This document shows positions 47,855 through 59,394 of a stretch of 64,000 nt of DNA, in pieces. The notes beneath the pieces are model-generated. The model was given only the letters and a program-made list of their open reading frames with translations. It was not told the origin of the DNA and searched no databases. Source of the stretch: Linum tenue (taxonomy: Eukaryota > Streptophyta > Magnoliopsida > Malpighiales > Linaceae); contig CAMGYJ010000006.1 in NCBI GenBank assembly GCA_946122785.1, forward strand, positions 43,172,066 through 43,236,065. Direction: 5' to 3'. Both the position numbers and the translations under genes were made by a program. Each line of letters opens with the position of its first letter. Positions within the stretch are counted from its first letter, which is position 1.

Positions 47855-49117
47855 ATTGTTGGCCACTGTAAAAAAATAAAATTTCATATAAAAATATTAC
47901 AAAAATAACTTAATATTGTTGATAATGGCGGATCAGAAAAGTACAAATATACAAAAAAATAAACTTTACCATTTTCTAAAGAACATTCAGACGGAATTTT
48001 GATTAAAAACCATAACACGACAAAATTGATAACGATGTTTAAAAAACTATCACACGTGAGCAATGAACATTACAAAAAATTACCAATGCAATTAAATAAT
48101 TGACTTGCATGACAAATTGATTAATAATAGAGAACAAAAGGTTGAGAACGAGCACAAATTGATTAACAATGGAGACAAAAACAGTTTGTAAACGCCCACG
48201 GAATGATTAATAATAGACACCAAAAGGTTGAGAACGAGCACAGATTGATTAACAATGGACACAAAAAAGCTTGTGAACGTCCACGAAATGATTAATAATA
48301 GACACCAAAAAAATTAAAAATAAATACTATTGTGCAGCGACAACGCAAAAAAACTACTCCCATGCATCACCAAAACCCTAATCCCATGCAACGACGAAAA
48401 ACCCTAGAAATACGAAATAAATATTGGAGACGGAAAAAAACCTTGAGTGCCACCGACGAGAGCTGAGTGAATGACGACGGACTAATGCCAGACGACGGGA
48501 TCTTCGGTGGTCGACGAAGGACTAATGCGACTGCTGATCCTACCCGTGCACCGAATGAACGGAGATTGATTACTAATGTAGGCCAATATCGAATGGAAGG
48601 ACACCTACCAAAAAAAAAAAAAACAAATACCTTCTTGAACGTCCGCCAGAGTTTATCTAGAATGAACTGATACGACGGAATCTGGGGCCGACGAAAGCTA
48701 CGACTGGAGGCGGAGAGCACCAGGCGTAGAGCATTGGTAATGGGAATCCTTTGCCGGAAATTGCTAGCTAGGTTGATAATGGCTACCTTTTTGAACGTCG
48801 GTCGACAAAAGTTCTCGAACGAAGGAACGGTCGGCGGCAGCAACGGACATAAAGGCCGGCGGTTGCAGCGGACAGGATGGGCGGAGAAAAAGCGTTGACG
48901 AGAATAGAAACGGTTCGGCTGCCGGTGAGAAAAAAAAAGGACCGTCGGTTTATAGAGAGATAGGGTTACGTCTTTTAATTATTTTCTAATTCCTTAAATA
49001 CCCTTAACAGCTGATTAACTAATAACTCCTCACTAACTATCTAAAATAAAATCAGCCAATCACATCACTTTAAGATCCTACTTAAGAAAGAGGGTTTAAG
49101 GACCTGAACTTAGGCCC

Positions 49118-49548
49118 TCCAATTCCCTTTATGTGCGGTCCAAGTAATAAAAAGCAATCCCCCCTAATTTCCTTCTTTGTGCGCCTTTTTACTCTTCACT
49201 CAAGGACAAACGAGTTGGTCCCATAAAAATTAATCCCCCTCTATTTTCATGTCCCACGTTGGGCTGCTGGCCCAATTGCTTCCATCTGCTTTTGGTGCCC
49301 GTAATAGTTACGTGCCGGCCCATTCTTTGTATCTGTAATTTGTAGTTTATGCCTCTGCAAATTCCTGCTATACCTCTGCAATTAATTTTTCATCACCTGA
49401 AACACACAAAAAGCTCGAACACAAGATGGTAATGGTTTTTTAACCATTCCATAGTCAACCGGCTCTATAACAAGGATCATAGATCTCAAACGTATCATGA
49501 AACAATCACATTAAGCACACAAAATCAATATGTTTTCGACAATTATCA
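49118..49548 (-). repeat. 5' LTR of the Athila-type element, last segment
   Basis: Matches 34975-35401 closely, ending GACAATTATCA. The first nine bases are the target duplication of the MULE. Confidence 0.85.
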
Positions 49549-49553
49549 ATATC

Positions 49554-50187
49554 ATTCCGACTTATGTTCCCCAGAATTATGTCCCCATGAGTAACTAGTT
49601 CTATAATTGCTAAGGTTTGCAAACTGATGATGTAAACGCTTAATTTTTGTAATGCATACGAGTTTTGTTTCATATTTTTAGGTTTAATTCCATTGCATTC
49701 TATTGCAATTGATTGAGTACTTAGTCAAAGCAACAAATCCCTTCGAGATGTGTGCTTTAAAATATGACTTCAAGTTAGATGAGACCAACACGACCATCCT
49801 CCTTTATTGATCATCAATCGATAGGAATCCGATAAATCTCAAAGGAGAAATCCATCGAGTCCTTGTTGCTCACCAGATTGGGTAAACACCATGACAAAAA
49901 GTAGGAATAGATCGCACATGAATCAAGGTCCTTGTTGCTCACCAGATTGGGTAAACACCATGACAAAAAGTAGGAATAGATCGCACATGAATCAAGGTTT
50001 TCATATGTTGCCATAATCACGTGTTGTGATCTATGGTTATGGATGTGCTGCGATTCTATGAATTTTGGTCACTATGTTTATTAGAAATTTCTACAGTCTA
50101 TATAGGATTGACATACCTTCGCTTCTAATCCAATACAGGTCCATAATCAACATCGTTGCATAACGTGACATTGACAAAACAATCAGG
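49554..50187 (+). repeat. Plus-strand Athila-like LTR, second part (right limit approximate)
   Basis: Continues the LTR begun at 33418 after removal of the minus-strand element. An end at ACAAAACAATCA (about 50187) is plausible because it resembles the family's LTR end, but it is not verified. Confidence 0.4.
49861..49998. repeat. Exact 69-bp tandem duplication
   Basis: 49861-49929 and 49930-49998 are identical, starting CCTTGTTGCTCACC and ending CATGAATCAAGGT (the last base of unit 2 continues into TTTCAT). Confidence 0.9.
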
Positions 50188-51312
50188 GAACTAAGAGAGC
50201 ATTAACACTATCTATTTAAGCGCGTGTATATATATATATATATATATATAACATATTTGAAGATAATTACTCTAAAATCTACATCAATTTAAATAAAATA
50301 CAAAATTCCAAACTAAATAAAAATTATGATATTTAAATACAACATTTAATGCAAATATCTAAACATTTATACTTGAACCCAACAAATAATATAAACATAT
50401 AAACATTCATACTTGAATCAAACAAATAACATCAACATTCAACTTTTCAAATTAAAGAAAATATTGTTTATTTTGTTAATTAAATTTAGCTAAACTGTGT
50501 TATTTTATTTAGAGGTCGAAAATCAATTGAATTCTAACAGCAACCGCCACCAATTAAACTTGGTTGTACCGTGCTGGGAATGGATCCGTTCATAACCTTG
50601 TGGTGCAAAAACATGCATAATCCAATTTCAATCCGCCACATCAGCACCCCTTCTCTCTTATGAAAAGCCTTTAATTTTTTTTAATCTTAATCTTTAACGA
50701 ACGATTTCTCACTTGTTTTAAGAAGGAAATTTTTTTGCACAATTAGATCAGATTAATTGTGCTCTTCAAAATGATATCCACTTTGATATATTAAAAAAAA
50801 ATTGAGTAATTTTTTACCAGTCTATATCATATGGTATTGACTGGTATTAAATAAGAGCATACAATATGGTATGAAAGATACCACCCCATACCAGGGTGGT
50901 ATAGTATGGTATGAAGTTGGTAACGAGATGTATGAAATTTTTTCAGCCCATAAATTTTTGGATCCAATAGATCATGATTAAATCGTTCCTTCTGTGCAAA
51001 AATTTCCGAAAACGACTTAAAAACTAAGGAGATACCATTTGGTATGGAGTTGGTAACGAGAGGTATGAAAATTTTTTTCTCAAATTTTTTGGAAAATAGA
51101 TCTCATTTTGTAGAGCACAACGAACTCATTCCATCTATAAAAAAAATTGAAATCCGATTTATAATGAAAAATATATGATTCGATTAAAAAAATAGGAGAA
51201 GTAAAATATCTTTAATTCACAATCATTACATCTGAAGCTCACTTAAAATTAAGAGTCCAGATTTAGTTACTCATATTAAGTACCATAAAGTTTATTCACA
51301 CTATCTAGAGCC
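50188..51312. other. AT-rich spacer, no gene
   Basis: Contains a (TA)n run at 50227-50250 and two loose copies of a TGGTATGNAGTTGGTAACGAG block (50905 and 51040). No gene or TIR element recognised. Confidence 0.5.
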
Positions 51313-51419
51313 ACCAGATCGGGGTGCGGATAGTATAACAACACCTTAAGTTTTGTTACCGTAACAACAAATCTAACTAAGGGTAAAAGAGTAAATGAAC
51401 AAATTACAGTAAAAGAAAA

Positions 51420-51975
51420 TTGAATTACAACTCAAAAGCGACGGATAGAAACTCTCTACTCTGCTCTCCCACTCTCTGCCTCCTCCGACCTAGAAGACCT
51501 TCGACTCCGTCCATCCCCAGCCTCCGTCGGAGCTTTGTCCTTCACAACAATCGCAACAGCGGCAGCGGCGCAAAATCGAGTTCCTCGCCGTCGACCAACC
51601 TCCAACCTCACCGACGTTGCGACACTCTTCCATGCCAGATCTCGTCTCTCTTCATTTTTGTTTTCTATTCTTCTTCATCGACGGCTAATCAAGATGGTGG
51701 CGGAGATGGTGGTGTTCTTCGGAGCTCGAATCCTGGCGTTAAGCATGGCCGATTGAGCACCGCATCGACGCACTCGCAATGCAGATCTCGTTTCTCCTCC
51801 TCTACCTCGCTTCTTCTGTTGTCGATTGTTCTTCATCGACGAGAAATCAAGCTAATGCGGAGAAGGCGGTGGTTGTTGGAGCCAGTCTGGTCAACATACT
51901 TCCATTCTCGTCAGAAAATCTAGTTTCTCTAATTGACCATGTTGGAGTCGTTGGGAGTCGGCAGAGGTTTTGATG
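51420..51975 (+). other. Exon-like GC-rich stretch, not recognised
   Basis: An open frame of 167 codons starts here, but it is serine- and arginine-rich and contains an internal duplication: TTCTTCATCGACG and AATCAAG blocks followed by GGCGG occur at about 51670 and 51830. It looks like leader or first-exon DNA of a plant gene followed by intron-like sequence. No domain can be named and it may not be translated. Confidence 0.3.
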
Positions 51976-52469
51976 GATAGAGGGTTGAATGCATGTGGCC
52001 CTCACATAAACGAAATCTTTCCGGAAAGGTTGGTTTCAGTCTTCTAATCGAATTCTGCTTTTGGATCTGCTTTGATTCGTTCCAACCCGCATGGGATGGA
52101 TGATGGTTAATTTGACTACTCTGTTGGCTTTAAAAGAGGTTTAGGGAAGAATTGAATTGGATACGAAAACTCGATGGTGATTTGTGGATGGGAAGAGGGA
52201 AATTCGTGAAGATCCAGCTTATGTAAGCAGTGGTTGTGAATGTGAGGCTAGTTCGAAAAGACATGAGATTGATTGTATGACTTTTATTATCAACTGAGTT
52301 GGTAGAGTGACTATTGAACTATTTATTAGATGGATTTGAATGAGACTAAGTTTTTCTTGTAATTGACTTGCCTTCTTTATTGAATTCAATTATGGTATTG
52401 AATTATCTTTGAGAGAATGATAAATCCCCTAATGACATTTTTGCTCATGTTTCCGAATTTTTGAATACT

Positions 52470-53150
52470 TATTGTTCACAAACAATACTAGAAACCTCTT
52501 AATGCAGATCACAAAAACTATAAAGCAAACCACAAAAAAGCATACCAGAAATCACCTAATGCATACTATAAATAGCCTACAACATATCAGAAACCTCATA
52601 AACCAAACCACAAATATTTCTAAAGCTCACCAGAAACCTTCTTATGAAAACCAAAAACGTGATAAAACAAACCAAAAAAGCATATCAGAACACACTAATG
52701 CATACCACAAATCCACTAAAACATACTAGAAACCCCACAAAGCAAACCACAAATCCATTAAAACAAACTAGAAACCCCACAAATCAAACCATAAAAATTT
52801 CGAAAACACACCATAAACTTCTTAATGCAAACCAGAAACACAATAAAGCAAACCAGAAACCTCTTAATGCATACCACAAATTCCCTAAAATAAACCACAA
52901 ACCTCACAAAGCAAACAACAACATTTGCGAAAGCACACTAGAAACCTCCTAATGCAAACCACAAACACACTAAATCAAACCACAAAAAGCAAACCGAAAA
53001 GTCCAAATGCAGACCACAAAAATGTTAAAACAAACCAGAAACCCTCAAAGCAAACCACAAATTTTATGAAAGCGCACTAGAAACTTCTCAATGCAAACTA
53101 GAAACACGATAAAGCAAATCAGAAAAGGCGTACAAATATATGAGAAACCA
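52470..53150 (+). repeat. Imperfect tandem array of AAACCAGAAACCTC-type units
   Basis: Short A/C-rich units (AAACCACAAA, CTAGAAACCCCACAAAGC, CTTAATGCAAACCAGAAAC) in a loose higher-order order repeat for nearly 700 bases. Not coding: the frames seen are K/N/T-rich repetition. Confidence 0.75.
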
Positions 53151-53225
53151 AACCATAAATCTCACAATGCAGACCATAACATCCGGTGGTCGTCTCCGAT
53201 GACCGACATTGAGCAGATTTCGGCC

Positions 53226-53345
53226 CCGATTACTAGATTCCGACGCTGGTAAGCATATTCCGACCATGGTGAGCATATTCCGGCGACGGTGAGCATATTC
53301 CGAAGAAAAAATAGCATATTGCGGCGAGAAAAAGCATATTGCAGT
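53226..53345. repeat. About 21-bp tandem repeat GAGCATATTCCGGCGACGGT
   Basis: Five to six units of GCATATTCCGNNNNNGGTGA, drifting to GCATATTGCGGCGAGAAAAA. Units are contiguous. Confidence 0.75.
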
Positions 53346-54552
53346 GACCGGCGACTGATGGCCGAATTCTGGCAACCAAAATTTTGGGCAGAAAATAATT
53401 TTTTTTTTTAGATTTTAATATTATTTAAACATATTTTCATAATGACAATTATACCCCTGCTTTGATTTTACACTAGGTCAACTCAACTAATAAAAAATCA
53501 TCACAACTTTAACTTCCTATTGGTTGGACACTAGTGTTGTTACAATAACAACACAAGGGATGTTGTCATACTATCTAGTCCCACCGTATCGCATGTAGTG
53601 ATGGCAATGGGTCGGGTTTTGCCAAACCCAAACCCATGGGTTTATCCATGAAAAAAACCCGGGGTAAAACCCACTGGTTTGAAAAACTCAAACCCAACCC
53701 AACCCACTGGGTATCCGCGAGTTCATGGGTACCCATGGGTTTTTGTCGTAAAAAATTCACAATAACAAGTTCCTATCAAAATTAAAGTCAAATATCAATC
53801 TCTCAATACAAATTATCCATATATAAAACACCATTTTAGAAAATTCAAGCAAATCATAAATTAACTATATAAATTGTTCAACACCAATCTAGAAAACTCA
53901 AGAAAATTGAAGCAAATCACAAATTATCCATAAATAACATGATTAATTGAAAGCTTCTTCCTTTCAATTAAGTTTTTCACTCTCCACTCGATAACATCAA
54001 CTTCATTCTACAAAACTAGAAAGAAAAAAATTAGACATGTCTAGGGATGGGAGGAAAATCCATGGATCCGGTTATCCGCCAGAACCCGAACCGGTCAATC
54101 CGGATAAAATCCGTGTTGACTGGATTCGGATGGGGGATGGATAAAACCCGATACATTAATTACCAGGGAAGGTTAGGGGACGGATTTCATACTATCCGGC
54201 CCGAATCCGTACCCGAACCCTACCCGAGACCTATCTTCCTTAATTCCTTTACTCCACAAAATGAACTGCACCACTTCAATGCCCTAATAAACACAGTGCG
54301 AAGCATGAACTTGGAAAACACAATGGCCTCTCATCTCTCTTTGCCATTGATTTCCTAGAGCATGCAATTCCCATCTTCTAATACCCGTGCATCTACACGG
54401 CTGCTCCTATACCTATCTAAATTAAATATCCTTTTCTTTCCCAAGCTTTCAACGTTGAGTTTCGATGAGGCAGATAGAGCATCGAGAAAACTCTTTAATG
54501 GGTGACAGGATGCGAAACGGCTAGCAATTGATCTGCTGCCGCTGGGCGCTGG

Positions 54553-54562
54553 CTATATATAT
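54553..54562 (+). promoter_or_regulatory. Candidate TATA box of the hAT transposase gene
   Basis: CTATATATAT about 130-150 bases before a leader whose probable intron (GT near 54699, AG at 54815) ends seven bases before the ATG at 54822. Confidence 0.45.
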
Positions 54563-54821
54563 GGCTCAAGATCTTAATTCCAACTCAGTGGTTCCTAAAA
54601 TCCCATCTCCTTATTGAAAAAAGCAATCCCTACTCAAGAGAGAATTGCAACCGCACTGCCACAGCCTCCATCCACGCACACAACTTCCATCCTCTAAGGT
54701 TAGACTTCTCTACTCTCTATTTGGGTATTGACCAGAACAACTTGGTAATTGTTCTTTCTTACATTTTTTTGAATTCTGGGTTTTTATACAAACCTAATTC
54801 CGCCACTTATTGCAGGTTAAT

Positions 54822-56935
54822 ATGGCTCAAAATTGTGTTGCCGCTTCTCACGTAGCTCCAGAACCAGGAAGCCAAGAAGCTATGATTGTTGTTCCTGGTT
54901 CGGCACAACAGGCAGTAAACAATCAGCAAGGTATTGAAGCACAACCGACTGCCAATATCAGTGTAACAAATCCTGATGAAGAAGAGGTAATTCGGTTGGG
55001 ACGTCTTAAAAGTATAGTGTGGAAACACTTTACGAAAATAAGAGTTAAGGGTGTAATTAAAGCTAAGTGTTACTATTGTAAGAAGATGCTTGGTGGTGAA
55101 TCTGGGAATGGCACTTCTCACTTGAAAAGTCATGTTAGGACTTGTATGCAGAGGAGGATTCAAGAAGGAAAACAAAAAGTACTTGGCCCTAATTTTGTTG
55201 CAAAGGGGAAAAGGGAAATGGTAGCAAGTCAATTTGATGATGAGGTTTCTAGAAATGAGCTTGCCATTGCCATTGTTATGCATGAGTATCCTTTATCATT
55301 GGTGGAGGATTTGTACTTCAAACGTTTTGTGTGCTCTCTTCCGCCTTTGTTTAGTGTTCCATCAAGGAAAACTACGAAGAAGGAGATTTTTAAGATCTAT
55401 GTTTATGAGAAGAGTAAGATTCAACAGTTGGTTGACAACAATAAGGGAAGAATTGCCATCACCAATGATATGTGGACAACAAGCAACCAGAAAAAAGGGT
55501 TACATGGCTGTTACAGCCCATTATGTTGACAATTCATGGACTCTTCGAAGTCACATTCTTAGGTATGATGTGTAATTTTTAATTTTTGTTTTCTTTAGTT
55601 TGTATTTGGGTCATAGAATCACTGAACTAACCCAAGTTTCTTCTGTTTTGCAGTTTCCTGTATGTTCCAACCCCTCACACAAGTGATAGGTTGGCCTATT
55701 ATCTAACTGAGTGCATGGTGAGATGGAATGTGGACACTAAGGTATCTACTATAACTTTGGATAATTGTAGCACCAATGATGCTATGATTGAGAAGGTTAA
55801 GGGGAAGTTGGTATTGTCTTACTTGTTGAGGGATGGTGATTTGCTTCATGTGAGGTGTTCTGCCCATATATTAAATTTAATTGTGAAGGATGGCTTGGAT
55901 GTGGTGAAATATGGAATTGAAAAGATTCGTGAAAGTGTTGCTTACTGGTCTGCCACACCTAAAAGAGTCAAGTTTTTTTAAAGAGACAGCAAAACAAATG
56001 AATGGAAGATGTCCTCTTGATAAAAAACTGATATTAGACTGCCCTACTCGTTGGAATTCAACTTATTTCATGCTTTGTTGCTGCTTTACCATATAAGGAG
56101 TTGTTTGTTAGGTTGAACCAACGTGATTCTCAATATTGTTGTTTGCCTACGGCTTCTCAGTGGGAGCTTGCCTCTATGATTTGTGAAAAGTTGCAGATTA
56201 TTAGCAAAATATCAGATTTGTTCTCTGGTTCCAAATTTCCAACTTCGAATGTGTTCTTCACAAAAATTTGTGATGTGAAGCTTAAACTTTCTGAGTGGCT
56301 TTGTGATCATGATCCTGTGGTTTGTAAGATGACTGAAAATATGTGGGGTAAGTTCATCATGTACTGGGGTGCCATTCATGAAATTCTGGCAGTTGCTGTT
56401 GTGTTGGATCCTAGATACAAAATTCAGATTGTGGAGTACTATGCTGATAAAATTTGGGGATGCCAAGTGTGTGTTGAATGTGAAGAAAATAAAGCAGATT
56501 TTGGGTGATTTGTTATTGGAATATCAGTCCAAACAAAATGGAAAGTCTTCCTTCTCTACTGTTGTATCTGTTAGTCAGCCATCATGTGATGCTTCTGGTA
56601 CAGATTTGGACTTTGATATGTATGTTAAACAAAGGAAAAGGTCAAGGACAACACCAATTCAAACAGAATTGGAGAATGATTTGAATGAGGAAATTCTTCC
56701 TCGGTCTGCAGATTTTGATATCTTACTATGGTGGAAGTTTAATGGGATTAAGTATCCAATCTTGCAAGAGATTGCAAGACATGTACTTGTTGTACCTATT
56801 ACATATGTTGCTTCTGAATCAGCCTTCGATGCTGGAGGTCGATTATTGGACCCTCATCGTAGTAGACTTGACTATACTACAGTTTAGGTATTGATGTGCG
56901 CAAGGAGCTTGCTCCAGAATTCATTTATGATAGGT
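54822..56935 (+). pseudogene. hAT transposase (BED finger, hATC), frameshifted
   Basis: Starts at MAQNCVAASH just after a leader-intron acceptor. Domains in order: BED zinc finger with CYYCKKMLGG and HLKSHVRTC (residues about 85-115); core with ITNDMWTTSNQKK, TLDNCSTND and RCSAHILNLIVKDGL (the conserved C-A-H helix); then CPTRWNSTYFML; C-terminal hATC dimerisation domain with LLWWKFNGIKYPIL and ASESAFDAGGRLLDPHRSRL. One intron (55563-55653) is GT-AG. Frame breaks at the A-run 55491, the T-run 55973, near 56075 and at the G-run 56456, and a TAG at 56885 before the usual last helix, make it non-functional. The family excises and re-inserts elements with 8-bp duplications; it is related to the Ac and RICESLEEPER/DAYSLEEPER groups. 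Confidence 0.9.
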
Positions 56936-57239
56936 AAAATTATTATTATCTTGCTTTCCTATATTTATTTTAATCTTTACAAGTTGTTGATTTGCTTATT
57001 TTTACACCAGATTCGAATGCTGCTAATTTGGAGGATCAATCTTCAATTCTTAATCCCAACATTGAATCTGAGAATGAAGATGAAGGTTATTGTTTGTTTT
57101 CTTTTCTTTTTTTAGGATCAATCTTCAATTTCTTTCATTTTGTTATCTTGTTGGCTGATGCTCACCTCTCTGTTTTTGTTTATCTTTGTAGAACAAGAAT
57201 TTATCAAGAATTTATCAACATGTCACTTGGATGAGTAAT

Positions 57240-59394
57240 TTTTTTTATGGGAACCTGTATTCGATTAAAAAATTATCCTCTGTTACATGGGCCACGGCCC
57301 AAATCTTCTTCCAACAGAACAAGCAAAGAAAGTGGAGGATTTTCGGTCCAAACCACTTGACTGTCCCAAACCGACCCCGAGTGGGCCAACCAATGAGCTA
57401 CCCTGTTCTTATTTCTCCCAACAACGACCAAACTACCTGAGAACCAGACAATTCTTCATTCACCTTCGCCAACCTCAAAATTTCTTCGTACCAATTTTCC
57501 AGCTCGGTGAAATCCACTTCCCTCCTCTTCAGCTTGTTGATGAGCACTTGACAGTCTGACTCAACAATTAAGGGGCTCAAATTCCTCCGATTTGCTTCCA
57601 CCAGTCCCATCACCAACGCCCTAGCCTGAGCCTCAATCAGATGACAAGAACCCTTCTCCTTCTTCAAAGTGGCTCCGACAAAAGCTCCTCTCCAATCTCT
57701 AAGCACACATCCAAAACCCACTCCACCATTTTGGAAAACCCCAGCATCAGAGTTAAGCTTGACAACACCGATTGGGGGAGGACTCCATTGATGGTTCTGG
57801 GAGTCATTTTGCGTCGCACCAGAGACTGTAGATCTGAGCGAAGGATCTTGGGCCGCGAGATAGGAGCCGATCCAGGACATTGCCCGGGGAATGATATCGC
57901 CTTTCTCAAGCTTATGATTGTGGTACTTCTGATTACACCTCTCTTTCCAGAGGAACCAAATGATCGAGGTGAATTTCTGGATTTGTTCAATACTGCACAC
58001 CCTCCAAACCTCTTTCATCCATTCAATAGGAGTTCGATTTTCCCCTAAATCATAGACGTTTTCCACTTCGCAGCCCTGTCATTGACGCCTGATCCAAGCA
58101 CAATCCCGGAGCGCATGCATCTGGGTTTCTCTAAGATTGCAGAACGGGCATTCATCTTTAGTAGTTTCAATCCAGTCAGTCACGTTCGCCCCAACTGGTA
58201 AGATGTTCTTACATAGGTTCCAAAGAAAAATTTTCACTTTAGGTTGTGTAGATAGATTCCATAGAATTTTCCAGAACTCAGAATTATCCTCACCAGAGCT
58301 ATGAGAACGATCGATCTTGCTTTGCTGCTTGTTACGAATCCAGAAATAGGCTGACCTTACAGTATAGGAACCCAAAACAGAGTCCTTCCAAATCCGAGAA
58401 TCCTCTTTAGGAGATGAACTTAGGGGAATCATAGAATCAACACCTGATCTTGAGTAGAGAATAATCTCCCAACTTTCTGACTATCCCAAGTCCCTTGTTG
58501 TTGATCGATAATCGAGCTAACCAAATCATCCAGGAACTCAGTAGCTGGCACAGGATCTGGATAGAAAAAGGATTTTCCAGGGATCCATTCATCATCCCAT
58601 ATCCTTATCGACTTCCCATTTCCCACCTTCCATCTAAAACGATCAATGATTTTCTCTTTTGCTGTCCAGATGCTCTTCCATATGTAGCTAGGACGATGAC
58701 CCAACTTAGCTCCAAAAATATCATTCTTTGGGAAATACCGAGCTTTTAGCACTTTAGCCATAAAGGATTGAGGCCTCAAACTCAAATTCCAAACCTGTTT
58801 CCCCAGCATAGCCAAATTAAAGGCCTCCAGGTCACGAAACCCCATGCCTCCCTCCTCTTTTCCATCACAGAGTTCATCCCAAGATATCCATTTGATTTTG
58901 GTTTCTTTCCCCTTTTGACCCCACCAAAAATTAGCAATCAACCCTTGAATTTCCTGGATAATCCCATCAGGAAGAAGAAAGACTGACATAGGATATAAAA
59001 ATTGAGCTTGTGCCATAACTTTAATCAGAATCTCTTTTCCAGCTTGTGACCTGGTTCTATTTTTCCAATATTTAAGCTTCTTCCTCACTCTTTCCTTAAT
59101 ATCAACAAAGATAGTTTTCTTGGATCTGCTTATCACCGTAGGAAGTCCTAAATACTTTGGAAGTTTAGCCACTTCTTTAATACCAAGAGTCCCACATATC
59201 TCCAATCTCCTGCTGCATCTAACATTATTACTGAAGGAAACCTCCTATTTATCAAAATTTATCAGTTGACCAGATTCCTCAGAGTAGGCTTTCAAGATTT
59301 CTTTCAACTGATCACAATCTTTTAGGGTAGCCTTTCCAAATATAATGCTATCATCTGCAAACAAAAGGTGGGATACTGAGGGAGCCTTCTTTCA
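57240..59394 (-). mobile_element. LINE (L1-like), 5'-truncated, inside the hAT
   Basis: Flanked by ATGAGTAAT (57231-57239 and 59395-59403), a 9-bp duplication. A short T-run at 57240-57246 is the complement of a poly-A tail. The 5' part, including ORF1, endonuclease and most of RT, is missing, as usual for truncated target-primed insertions. Confidence 0.85.
57398..59390 (-). pseudogene. LINE ORF2 3' half: RT end, zf-RVT, RNase H
   Basis: Minus strand: LLFADDSIIF (about 59365, the RT catalytic FADD), PKYLGLPTVISRSKK (about 59140), the palm-thumb region ISWDELCDGKEEGGMGFRDL (about 58860), zf-RVT segment with AYFWI, FLWNLC and CPFCNLRETQMHAL (58350-58110), and plant LINE RNase H with GVVKLNSDAGVFQNGGVGFG and LIVESDCQVLI (57770-57560). 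Lesions: TAG near 59245, a frame shift near 58430, and a TGA at 58079. RT primes on nicked target DNA; RNase H removes template RNA. This copy is inactive. Confidence 0.88.

Larger units (their letters stand above)
43774..49117 (-). mobile_element. Mutator-like element (5344 bp) carrying a plant mobile-domain-like gene
   Basis: Flanked by a perfect 9-bp duplication TCCAATTCC (43765-43773 and 49118-49126), verified against the intact LTR at 34970-34990. The ends are imperfect inverted repeats of roughly 45 bases that share CTCTTTCTTAAG and ATCTTAAA. Inside, a minus-strand gene with introns encodes a mobile-domain-like protein. No MULE transposase is seen. GC-rich segments next to both ends (43990-44280 and 48430-48920) may be leader or cargo. 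Confidence 0.8.
34077..49548 (-). mobile_element. Athila-type Ty3/gypsy element, internally deleted, hosting nested elements
   Basis: LTRs begin TGA(C/T)AGGGCAAAAGCG and end GACAATTATCA on the plus strand. Left copy 34077-35401 (1325 bp); right copy 39735-49548, split by a hAT (40053-43181) and a Mutator-like element (43774-49117). Flanks ACATC and ATATC form a 5-bp duplication with one mismatch. The tRNA-Asp PBS, gag and DLGAGINLMP protease place it in the Athila/Tat group. Most of RT and all of RNase H and integrase are missing, so it is defective. Confidence 0.85.
51322..53582. mobile_element. Mutator-like candidate with exon-like cargo and tandem arrays
   Basis: About 50 bases at each end are inverted copies (left GGATAGTATAACAACACC; right complement AGATAGTATGACAACATC, both followed by GTTGTTAC or TGTAACAACA). 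Flanks ACCAGATCG and ACCGTATCG match at 7 of 9, and the similarity continues outwards (ACTATCTAG), so the exact border is uncertain. Cargo: an exon-like GC-rich stretch (51420-51975) and two arrays (52470-53150, 53226-53345). Confidence 0.5.

Noticed and set aside
53226..53345. Regular short repeats that might suggest a CRISPR array
   Set aside because: Units are contiguous with no unique spacers, and the DNA is plant nuclear.
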